From Rubrobacter sp. (GTDB lineage: Bacteria; Actinomycetota; Rubrobacteria; Rubrobacterales; Rubrobacteraceae): a stretch of DNA of 10,197 nt. Below the pieces are notes generated by a model, which worked only from the letters and a program-made list of their open reading frames with translations, was not told the origin of the DNA and did no database searches. Both the position numbers and the translations under genes were made by a program. Below are positions 5,013 to 10,197 of the stretch, in pieces (positions within the stretch are counted from its first letter, which is position 1; each line of letters begins with the position of its first letter). The stretch covers positions 1 to 10,197 of the forward strand of contig JACDDK010000026.1 of NCBI GenBank assembly GCA_013817025.1, given 5' to 3'.

Positions 5013-7403
5013 ATGCAGCACGAAACCATCGTCAGGATGAGCCGCCGGCGTCGCCGGTTACGCCGGAAGAGCACGTTTGTGACCCGGCTCAGGACTGCTT
5101 TCTTGTTTTTCTGCGCGATCGTCCTTCTGGCGCTCGTGGGCTTTGTCGGGGTCTTCGCCTACAGCTACACTACGCTCGCCAGCGAGATGCCCGAACTCAA
5201 CAACTACTCGTCCCAGGAACTCGCCCAAACTTCTGTGGTCTACGACGTTAATGGCGACATCGTGGACGAACTTTACGGTGTGCAGAACCGCTACGTGGTA
5301 GACATCGGAGATGTCGACCCGACGCTTCAGGAGGCCGTGGTCGCCATCGAGGACCACCGCTTTTACCAGCACGACGGGGTGGACTTCGAGGCCATAGGAC
5401 GGGCGGCTCAGCAGAACGTACAGAGCATGTCCATCCAGGAGGGCGGCTCGACCATCACCCAGCAACTCATCAAAAACACCTATATCGCTCAGGAGAAGCG
5501 CTCCATCCCGAGCTTCGAGCGGAAGATGATAGAAGCCTCCCTCGCCTGGCAGTACGAGGAGGACCACTCCAAAAAAGAAGTTCTCGAACAGTACCTGAAC
5601 ACGGTGTACTTCGGCGCGAACGCCTACGGGGCCGAGGCCGCCGCCAAGACCTACTTCGCCAAGAGCGCCAAAGACCTCACGCTCCCGGAATCCGCAATGC
5701 TCGCCGGTATCATCAACCTGCCCGGTACCTATGACCCCTTCGCCGATCCCGAAAGCGCCAAAAAGCGCCGCGACGTAGTCCTCGACAACATGCTTAGATA
5801 TGGCCAGATCTCCAAGAAAGAACACGCTGCCGCCGTGGCGTCCGACCTCGGCGTCTCCCGTGGCCGTGTGGAGTACGAGAACGACAACGAATATTTCCTC
5901 AACGCCGTCAAAAAAGAGTTGGCCGAGGAGTACGGCGACGACGTGGTCTACGAGGGTGGACTCAAGATACGGACTACCCTGGATCCGGACCTTCAGAGGA
6001 TGGCGAACGACGCGGTGGGCTCCACCGTGAACCCGGAGGACGGTGACCCTTCGGCCTCGCTGGTCTCCATCGAGCCTGGCACGGGGGCGGTGCGGGCGCT
6101 GGTCGGGGGATCCGACTTCGAGCAGGTCAAGTTCAACCTCGCCACGCAGGCGCAACGCCAGCCGGGGAGTACCTTCAAGGGGTTCGTGCTCGCCGAGGCC
6201 ATAAACCAGGGCGTCTCGCCTGATAGCGTCTACGAGTCCAAAGACCTCAAGATACCGCTGCCGGAGGGCTCCGACGAGCCTTACTACGAGGTCGGAAACT
6301 ACAACGACACCGAGCGCGGCCCCATTAACATAGAGACTGCGACCGAGGAGTCGGACAACACGGTCTTCGTGCAGCTCGCCCTAGATCTCGGTATGAAAAA
6401 GGTCGTGGCGATGGCCCACGACCTCGGCATAGAGACGGAGTTGGATGCGTACCCGGCGACCGCTATCGGGGGGTTGAGGATCGGGGTGACACCGCTCGAA
6501 ATGGCCTCGGCCTACTCGACCTTCGCTAACTCTGGGGTTCACATGGAGCCCTACCTCGTCGAGGAGGTCGCCACCGAGAAGGACGGCGAGGAGGTTGTGC
6601 TGGAGAGCCACCGGCTGAAGGGCAATCGGGCGCTCTCCCGCGACGAGGCCGCCGTCACGACCGAGACCTTGCGGGGTGTGGTAGAGGATGGGACCGCCAG
6701 CCAGTTCCACGACCTCGACGAGGAACTGGGGCGCCCCTCCGCCGGCAAGACCGGCACCACGGAGAAGTTTCGAGACGCCTGGTACGTCGGGTACGTGCCA
6801 CAACTCGCCACGAGCGTGTGGGTCGGATATCCGAAGCCCAAGTCGATGGTTAACATAAACGGCCTCGATGAGATCAACGGCGAGAACTACCCGCTGGACA
6901 TCTGGTCCGCTTACATGAGCGAGGCGGTCGGAGAGTTCCCCGAACAGGAATTCGACGTACCCAGCCCGGACCTCGAGCTGGATAAAAAGACCGGCGGACG
7001 GGCCTACGAAGAGGTCGAGACCACCGGCGCGAGCCCCTCGTTCGAGGACTTCCTAGACAGCCTACAGTCCAACGAAGAGGAAGAACCACGGCCCGCCCCG
7101 GAAACCACTCCCGAGCCGACTCAGACCGCTCCCGTCGAGCCCGTCGCACCGCCATCGACCACCCAGCAAACCGTCTCTGAACCAACTCCACAACCGGAAC
7201 CAGCCCCCGAGCCAACGCCCCAATCCGCACCGGAGCCGGTCGCGCAACCGGCCCCCGAACCCACTCCTCGGCGTACGCCGCAACCGCAACAAGAGCCAGC
7301 GCAACCCGCATCCCAGCGAGCACCCGGTAGCGGCGGTGGCAATGGCGGCGGAAACGGTAGCGGGGAGGATCCCCTCGTGGACGCACCGGAGTTGGACTTC
7401 TAG
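5013..7403 (+). CDS. Bifunctional class A penicillin-binding protein (PBP1A-like)
   Basis: A 796-residue membrane-anchored peptidoglycan glycosyltransferase and transpeptidase. The Arg/Lys-rich N-terminus (11-28) precedes one transmembrane helix (about 28-50), giving the cytoplasm-in, enzyme-out topology. The GT51 domain (about 75-255) has catalytic E113 in EDHRFYQH, GGSTITQQL (144-152) and EQYLNTVYFG (192-201). The transpeptidase domain (about 345-640) has nucleophile S386 with K389 (STFK), S447-D-N449 and K579-T-G. The tail (about 690-770) is Pro/Glu/Thr/Gln-rich, then Gly/Asn-rich (771-784); no PASTA domain is seen. ATG 5013 is chosen because it follows the TATAAT at 4998-5003 closely. ATG 5037 (MSRRRRR) is an alternative, but AGG directly abuts it, so it has no well-spaced Shine-Dalgarno. 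The gene is divergent from the aminotransferase and ends in a strong hairpin. Confidence 0.95.
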   Translation: MQHETIVRMSRRRRRLRRKSTFVTRLRTAFLFFCAIVLLALVGFVGVFAYSYTTLASEMPELNNYSSQELAQTSVVYDVNGDIVDELYGVQNRYVVDIGDVDPTLQEAVVAIEDHRFYQHDGVDFEAIGRAAQQNVQSMSIQEGGSTITQQLIKNTYIAQEKRSIPSFERKMIEASLAWQYEEDHSKKEVLEQYLNTVYFGANAYGAEAAAKTYFAKSAKDLTLPESAMLAGIINLPGTYDPFADPESAKKRRDVVLDNMLRYGQISKKEHAAAVASDLGVSRGRVEYENDNEYFLNAVKKELAEEYGDDVVYEGGLKIRTTLDPDLQRMANDAVGSTVNPEDGDPSASLVSIEPGTGAVRALVGGSDFEQVKFNLATQAQRQPGSTFKGFVLAEAINQGVSPDSVYESKDLKIPLPEGSDEPYYEVGNYNDTERGPINIETATEESDNTVFVQLALDLGMKKVVAMAHDLGIETELDAYPATAIGGLRIGVTPLEMASAYSTFANSGVHMEPYLVEEVATEKDGEEVVLESHRLKGNRALSRDEAAVTTETLRGVVEDGTASQFHDLDEELGRPSAGKTGTTEKFRDAWYVGYVPQLATSVWVGYPKPKSMVNINGLDEINGENYPLDIWSAYMSEAVGEFPEQEFDVPSPDLELDKKTGGRAYEEVETTGASPSFEDFLDSLQSNEEEEPRPAPETTPEPTQTAPVEPVAPPSTTQQTVSEPTPQPEPAPEPTPQSAPEPVAQPAPEPTPRRTPQPQQEPAQPASQRAPGSGGGNGGGNGSGEDPLVDAPELDF
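7083..7322 (+). repeat. Low-complexity Pro/Glu/Thr/Gln-rich coding tract in the PBP tail
   Basis: Codons 691-770 of the PBP gene repeat PEP, PTP and PAPEPTP-like units, with nearly repeated DNA such as CAACCGG followed by CCAGCCCCCGA-type blocks. Such tails are common extracellular linkers in actinobacterial PBPs, probably spanning the wall, and are prone to length change. Confidence 0.75.
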
Positions 7404-7415
7404 CCAGCTCCGGTG
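7384..7415 (+). terminator. Strong terminator-like hairpin at the end of the PBP gene
   Basis: A 12-bp stem (7384-7395 with 7404-7415, one G-U pair) closes an 8-base loop. The loop holds the TAG stop 7401-7403, and the left arm is coding sequence. Only a short T-run (7417-7419) follows. It is the strongest hairpin I found in the window. Confidence 0.65.
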
Positions 7416-7484
7416 GTTTCCGGTGGGTCGGGTTCCCTTGGAGTTACTCGGTGCTGTGGGGCGAGGAAGGCGCAACCGGAAACC
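7415..7484. repeat. 10-bp perfect inverted repeat in the PBP/phosphatase convergent gap
   Basis: GGTTTCCGGT (7415-7424) is the exact reverse complement of ACCGGAAACC (7475-7484), with 50 bases between. It overlaps the outer edges of both gene-end hairpins, so it may form an alternative pairing or simply help termination in both directions. The 86-base gap contains no gene. Confidence 0.5.
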
Positions 7485-7499
7485 CCGCTCTAGCGGTTT
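7480..7499 (-). terminator. Terminator-like hairpin at the end of the inositol monophosphatase gene
   Basis: On the minus strand AAACCGC (7499-7493) pairs with GC and GGTTT (7488-7480), with a two-base GG bulge and loop TAGA. The TAG stop (7492-7490) lies in the loop. GGTTTCC provides a short T-run on the descending side. Confidence 0.4.
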
Positions 7500-8317
7500 A
7501 GCAAACGGAGCACCTGGTGGTGCAGCGGGACGTTGGTGGCGACGAGCCCGTCGGAGTCCGGGGACCAGGGCTCGCCGGAGAGGCCCGTGGCGAGCCCGCC
7601 GGCTTCGTTCACCAGCAGAACGGTCGGGGCGTAGTCCCAGGCGGTGTTGCGAGTGCCGATGGAGACGTCCAGGTAACCAGCCGCCGTCCACGCCCCGCGA
7701 ACCCCGGCGCTCCCCAGGGAGCGTAGCTGCCAGGCTGAGTCGAACACTTCCTGAATGCCATCCCGGCGCGGGTTGTTCCCCTGGCCGATAAATGAGATGT
7801 CCGCGCCGACGAAGGCGTACTCCAGGTCTTGCGTGTCCGTGACACGCATCGGGAACCTTTGGCCGCCCGTCTCCCGGTACGCGCCACCGCCGAGGCGGGC
7901 GTGGTAGAGGTCTCCGAGTCGCGGGGCGGCCACGGCGGCGTGGGTTACTTCGCCGTTCTCCAGGACGGCTACGCAGGCACAGAACATCGGGTTGGCGCGG
8001 GAGAAGTTGGCGGTGCCGTCCACGGGGTCGAGTAGCCAGGTTCGGCCTTCGGTGGATATTTCCCCGCCGCGCTCTTCGGAGAGGATGGAGTCCTCCGGGT
8101 AGCGGTCCTCTATCGCGGAGATCATGGCCTCCTCGCACAAGAGGTCCACCTCGGTCACGACGTCTTTGGGGGTCTTCTCCCGGATCTCGCCGGGACGCTC
8201 GTAGCGGGAGAGTTGAAGTTCTCCCGCTCGGCGTGCGATCTCGCGCACGAATTCGTTTAGCTCTTCGGAGGTGTCCGGGACACCCCCGCCGGATGTGGCC
8301 TTACCGGAGGTACTCAC
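7490..8317 (-). CDS. Inositol monophosphatase family protein (SuhB-like)
   Basis: A 275-residue, Mg-dependent, Li-sensitive-type phosphatase. The metal-site residues are all visible: D58 (TEVD), E81-E82 (SEER), D97 and D100 in WLLDPVDGTANF, and D228 in WDYAP. Substrate could be myo-inositol-1-phosphate, histidinol phosphate, fructose-1,6-bisphosphate or NADP; the motifs do not separate these. The GTG start at 8317 overlaps the last 17 bases of the sigma factor gene in another frame. No Shine-Dalgarno is visible, so translation is probably coupled to rpoD. No later start precedes the conserved domain. In E. coli SuhB also binds the transcription antitermination complex, so the link to rpoD is suggestive but unproven. 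If the host is Rubrobacter, inositol phosphate metabolism for compatible solutes is another possible role. Confidence 0.9.
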   Translation of the reverse strand: MSTSGKATSGGGVPDTSEELNEFVREIARRAGELQLSRYERPGEIREKTPKDVVTEVDLLCEEAMISAIEDRYPEDSILSEERGGEISTEGRTWLLDPVDGTANFSRANPMFCACVAVLENGEVTHAAVAAPRLGDLYHARLGGGAYRETGGQRFPMRVTDTQDLEYAFVGADISFIGQGNNPRRDGIQEVFDSAWQLRSLGSAGVRGAWTAAGYLDVSIGTRNTAWDYAPTVLLVNEAGGLATGLSGEPWSPDSDGLVATNVPLHHQVLRLLNR

Positions 8318-9398
8318 GCAGGTTCTGGGTGCGGCGCTGCTCGCGCAGAAGGTTTAGGGTTTTCATCTGGATCTGGCGCACGCGCTCGCGCGTGATGTCG
8401 AACTCTCGACCGACTTCCTCAAGGGTGCGCGGCCTATCGTCCTTCATTCCGAAGCGCAGCTCGATGATCTGGCGTTCCCGCTCGGGCAACTCGTTTAGCG
8501 CCTCGCGCAGGTGCAGCTTCAACAGCGACTCGCTAACGGCGTCGGTCGGGGTGACGGTCGTGGCGTCCTCCAGGAAGTCCCCGAGGTGAGAGGAGTCCTC
8601 CTCGCCGACCGGCGTTTCGAGGCTGATGGCCCTTTGGCTGATCTCCCGCAGGCGCAGGATCTCATCGACCGTGATCTCCAACTCGCGCCCGATCTCCTCG
8701 TCGAACGGCTCGCGTCCGAGCGTTTGCGTCATGCGGCGGTGCGTGCGGTGGAACTTGTTGACCTTCTCAACCATGTGGACCGGGATGCGGATCGTGCGGC
8801 CCTTATCCGCGATGGCGCGGGTGATGGCCTGACGGATCCACCACGTCGCGTACGTCGAGAACTTGAAGCCCTTGTCGTGATCGAACTTCTCCGCCGCCCG
8901 TATCAGCCCGAGGTTGCCTTCCTGAATCAGGTCCAAGAACGATACGCCCCGGTTGCGGTATTTCTTGGCGATGGAGACCACGAGCCTCAGGTTCGCCTCG
9001 ACCAGCCGGTCTTTGGAACGCTTGCACCCACGAGCGATGCCTTTCGCAAGACGGATCTCGTCGGCGTGCGTTAGGAGCTTTACGCGCCCAATCTCGGCGA
9101 GGTACATCCGGATCGAATCGCCCGTGGCGACGGCGTGCTGAATCTGCAACCTCGGCGCTTCCGTGGCCGAAGTCGTGGGTACCGCCACGGCTGCCGCCAC
9201 CTCCTGCGGCTCGTTTTCGACCAGCGAAATCTCCTCTTCCTCCAGCGTCGCATAGAAGTCTTCGACCTCCGACGCCGAAAGATCCCCCGCCTGCAAAAGG
9301 TCGGCGACCTCCTCCGTACTGATGAAACCCTGAACCCGCCCCCGACTCAGAAGCTCGTCCGTCCGCCCCGTCAGCAAAATGGTGTTCTCGGTCGCCAT
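8301..9398 (-). CDS. rpoD: Primary RNA polymerase sigma factor (sigma-70 group 1)
   Basis: A 365-residue sigma-70 factor that directs RNA polymerase to housekeeping promoters. A region 1.1-like segment (about 12-60), with GFISTEEVADLL, is followed by region 1.2 (93-121), 2.1-2.4 (about 127-212), region 3 (about 213-285) and region 4 (about 290-365). Region 2.3/2.4 carries FSTYATWWIRQAITRAI, and region 4.2 carries EEVGREFDITRERVRQI, the -35 recognition helix. Conservation of both, plus region 1.1, argues for the primary factor rather than a group 2-4 paralogue. The large non-conserved insert of proteobacterial RpoD is absent, as usual in Gram-positives. ATG 9398 has AGGAG (9407-9403) four bases upstream, slightly close. 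The gene is followed by the overlapping phosphatase and is divergent from murE across a 283-base regulatory region. Confidence 0.95.
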   Translation of the reverse strand: MATENTILLTGRTDELLSRGRVQGFISTEEVADLLQAGDLSASEVEDFYATLEEEEISLVENEPQEVAAAVAVPTTSATEAPRLQIQHAVATGDSIRMYLAEIGRVKLLTHADEIRLAKGIARGCKRSKDRLVEANLRLVVSIAKKYRNRGVSFLDLIQEGNLGLIRAAEKFDHDKGFKFSTYATWWIRQAITRAIADKGRTIRIPVHMVEKVNKFHRTHRRMTQTLGREPFDEEIGRELEITVDEILRLREISQRAISLETPVGEEDSSHLGDFLEDATTVTPTDAVSESLLKLHLREALNELPERERQIIELRFGMKDDRPRTLEEVGREFDITRERVRQIQMKTLNLLREQRRTQNLREYLR

Positions 9399-9424
9399 TC
9401 GTCTCCTCTCTTGGACTTACCCTA

Positions 9425-9466
9425 CTACCGCCCAAACGCCTTTTTGAAGGCTCCTACAAAAACCAT
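9425..9466 (-). CDS. Possible 13-codon leader ORF upstream of rpoD
   Basis: On the minus strand, ATG at 9466 opens a 13-codon frame, MVFVGAFKKAFGR, closed by two tandem TAG stops (9427-9422). It ends 26 bases before the rpoD start. The upstream AGCGG is only a weak ribosome site. It spans the hairpin at 9438-9451. Short frames arise by chance, so translation is speculative. Confidence 0.2.
   Translation of the reverse strand: MVFVGAFKKAFGR
9438..9451 (-). promoter_or_regulatory. Small hairpin in the rpoD leader
   Basis: GCCTT (9451-9447 on the minus strand) pairs with AAGGC (9442-9438) around a CAAA loop. It lies about 40 bases upstream of the rpoD start codon, inside the putative leader ORF. 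It could influence leader folding; no clear terminator T-run follows. Confidence 0.3.
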
Positions 9467-9504
9467 ACCGCTGTTTGTTAAGTTTTCGTAAAAATGACTG
9501 CGGT

Positions 9505-9533
9505 AGACTAACACACGCTTTCACCTCAGTCAC
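9505..9533 (-). promoter_or_regulatory. Candidate rpoD promoter
   Basis: On the minus strand GTGACT (9533-9528; four of six matches to TTGACA) is spaced 17 bases from TAGTCT (9510-9505), which is preceded by TGT and so fits the extended -10 form TGnTAnnnT. Predicted start near 9498 would give a leader of about 100 bases. The hexamers are weak individually. Confidence 0.4.
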
Positions 9534-9538
9534 CGCGT

Positions 9539-9546
9539 TTTATAGT
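9539..9546. promoter_or_regulatory. AT-rich element with -10-like boxes on both strands
   Basis: TATAGT on the plus strand (9541-9546) and TATAAA on the minus strand (9544-9539) each match the -10 consensus at five of six positions. Neither has a good -35. They could be further promoters for murE (plus) and rpoD (minus). Confidence 0.25.
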
Positions 9547-9586
9547 GTTTTTTCTCACATTTTTTACCCAAGTTCACTTACGCAGT

Positions 9587-9625
9587 ACGTTTGAGGAATG
9601 TTTGCGGCAACGTTTCGGGGATGTT
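9587..9625 (+). repeat. Imperfect 16-bp tandem direct repeat upstream of murE
   Basis: ACGTTTGAGGAATGTT (9587-9602) and ACGTTTCGGGGATGTT (9610-9625) match at 13 of 16 positions with a 23-base period, about two helical turns. They lie between the rpoD and murE promoters, upstream of the murE -10. This is the layout of a dimer-binding operator; no regulator is identified. Confidence 0.55.
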
Positions 9626-9665
9626 ACGACACGATGAGGCTATTGCCTACTCCACTACTCGGGCT

Positions 9666-9674
9666 TGCTAAACT
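9666..9674 (+). promoter_or_regulatory. Extended -10 promoter giving leaderless murE
   Basis: TGCTAAACT fits TGnTAnnnT. Seven bases separate it from ATG 9682, so the predicted transcription start coincides with the start codon. A loose -35 candidate TTGCCT (9643-9648) is 20 bases upstream. Confidence 0.5.
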
Positions 9675-9681
9675 TGGTGAC

Positions 9682-10197
9682 ATGTTTCTAGATGCCGGAC
9701 ACCTCAAGAAGATCCTCGGCGCGAGGGTACCGTCTACCGTTGCGGGCGTATCCGGCGTGACCCACGACTCCCGAAAAGTCGAGCCGGGCTTCGCGTTCGT
9801 CGCGGTGCCGGGCTTCAAGCGCGACGGCGGCGAGTTCGTTCCGGCGGCGCTTGAGAAAGGCGCGGCGCTCGTCGTCGCCGAACGGGAGGTTCCAGGTGCG
9901 CCGACAATCGTCGTCCCGGATGCGCGGGCTTCTCTAGCCGCGCTCGCGTGCGCCGGGTTCGGAGAACCTTCGGGCGGTATGGAAGTCTACGGCGTGACGG
10001 GAACGAACGGCAAGACAACGACCTCTTACGCGCTGTACGCGGTGTTGGTCGCCGCGCTTGGTGAGGCGTCGGTGGGCTTGATGACGACCGCCGAGATAGT
10101 CGTCGGGGGGCGACGGCGGGCGGCGGCGCACACCACGCCCGAAGCCGTCGAGGTGCAACGGGCTCTGGCACAGATGCGCGACGCGGGTGTGCGGCGG
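9682..10197 (+). CDS. murE: UDP-N-acetylmuramyl-tripeptide synthetase MurE, N-terminal part
   Basis: The first 172 codons of a Mur ligase run off the right edge. MurE adds the third amino acid to UDP-MurNAc-L-Ala-D-Glu in the cytoplasm, using ATP. The N-terminal UDP-binding domain shows THDSRKV (27-33) and PGFAFVAVPG; the central domain shows the P-loop GVTGTNGKTTT (104-114) and the HTTPE segment (150-154) near the UDP-sugar site. The spacing and THDSRK favour MurE over MurF or MurC. The part that selects diaminopimelate or lysine is outside the window. ATG 9682 is preferred because MFLDAGHLKKIL matches the family start and the extended -10 lies just upstream. The frame is also open back to ATG 9634 and ATG 9598. 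No mraZ, mraW or ftsI precedes it, unlike the usual division cluster. Confidence 0.88.
   Translation, partial: MFLDAGHLKKILGARVPSTVAGVSGVTHDSRKVEPGFAFVAVPGFKRDGGEFVPAALEKGAALVVAEREVPGAPTIVVPDARASLAALACAGFGEPSGGMEVYGVTGTNGKTTTSYALYAVLVAALGEASVGLMTTAEIVVGGRRRAAAHTTPEAVEVQRALAQMRDAGVRR

Noticed and set aside
4935..5021. Longer aminotransferase N-terminus from GTG 5021
   Set aside because: The added 29 residues cover the divergent promoter and overlap the PBP start, and do not resemble the family N-terminus.
5058..6155. Long minus-strand frame of 365 codons inside the PBP gene
   Set aside because: It is the shadow of a strongly supported PBP coding region in GC-biased DNA; its translation shows no recognisable domain.
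7083..7322. Possible CRISPR or tandem DNA repeat
   Set aside because: The repetition follows Pro-Glu/Pro-Thr codons of the PBP tail; unit lengths vary and there are no spacers.
7062..8138. 358-codon minus-strand frame across the PBP tail and phosphatase gene
   Set aside because: It is out of frame with both real genes, Arg/Pro-rich and low in complexity, typical of a high-GC shadow frame.
9399..9681. tRNA, riboswitch or phage attachment site in the longest intergenic region
   Set aside because: I see no cloverleaf, no known riboswitch core and no tRNA-end repeat; only promoter-like boxes, short stems and the 16-bp direct repeat.
1..10197. A new defence, mobile or biosynthetic system
   Set aside because: All genes belong to known housekeeping or signalling families with intact motifs; no transposase, integrase, toxin-antitoxin pair or unknown conserved cluster is visible.

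Overview
The window is ordinary chromosomal, high-GC bacterial DNA, almost fully coding. There is no sign of phage, insertion sequences, CRISPR, rRNA or tRNA. The gene set is a class A PBP with a Pro-rich tail, a primary sigma factor with regions 1.1 to 4 but no large non-conserved insert, MurE, SurE and a PpaX-like HAD phosphatase. GTG starts, frequent ATA codons and start codons lying just after a -10 box add to this. Together they suggest a deep-branching actinobacterium, and Rubrobacter is my best guess. That placement is inference from protein style and base composition, not a database match.

Layout. (1) 2-2253, plus strand: a signalling operon made of the C-terminal tip of a histidine kinase, an Rcp1-type single-domain response regulator, and a receiver-GGDEF-EAL protein that makes and/or degrades cyclic di-GMP. 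(2) 2284-3801, plus: a likely extended -10 promoter, then surE and a HAD phosphatase placed end to end. (3) 3819-4934, minus: a class V PLP-dependent aminotransferase-like protein, convergent with the HAD gene. (4) 4935-5012: a divergent promoter region in which -10 boxes for both directions overlap. (5) 5013-7403, plus: a bifunctional class A penicillin-binding protein, probably read from an almost leaderless mRNA. (6) 7490-9398, minus: the primary sigma factor followed by an overlapping inositol monophosphatase-family gene. (7) 9399-9681: an AT-rich regulatory region between sigma factor and murE. It holds a candidate rpoD promoter, a 13-codon leader ORF, an imperfect tandem repeat and an extended -10 placed to give a leaderless murE mRNA. 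(8) 9682-10197, plus: the first 172 codons of murE, cut by the window edge.

Functional themes are two-component and c-di-GMP signalling on the left, nucleotide and phosphate housekeeping next to it, then cell-wall synthesis (PBP, MurE) flanking the main sigma factor. No new multi-gene system is evident. The points most worth a second look are small. Four stop codons of terminal genes sit in hairpin loops. Two genes look leaderless or nearly so. The GGDEF domain carries GSDEF but an intact I-site. A strong Shine-Dalgarno sequence upstream of the aminotransferase has no start codon at normal distance. The rpoD-murE intergenic region holds a leader ORF and a 23-bp-period repeat pair.
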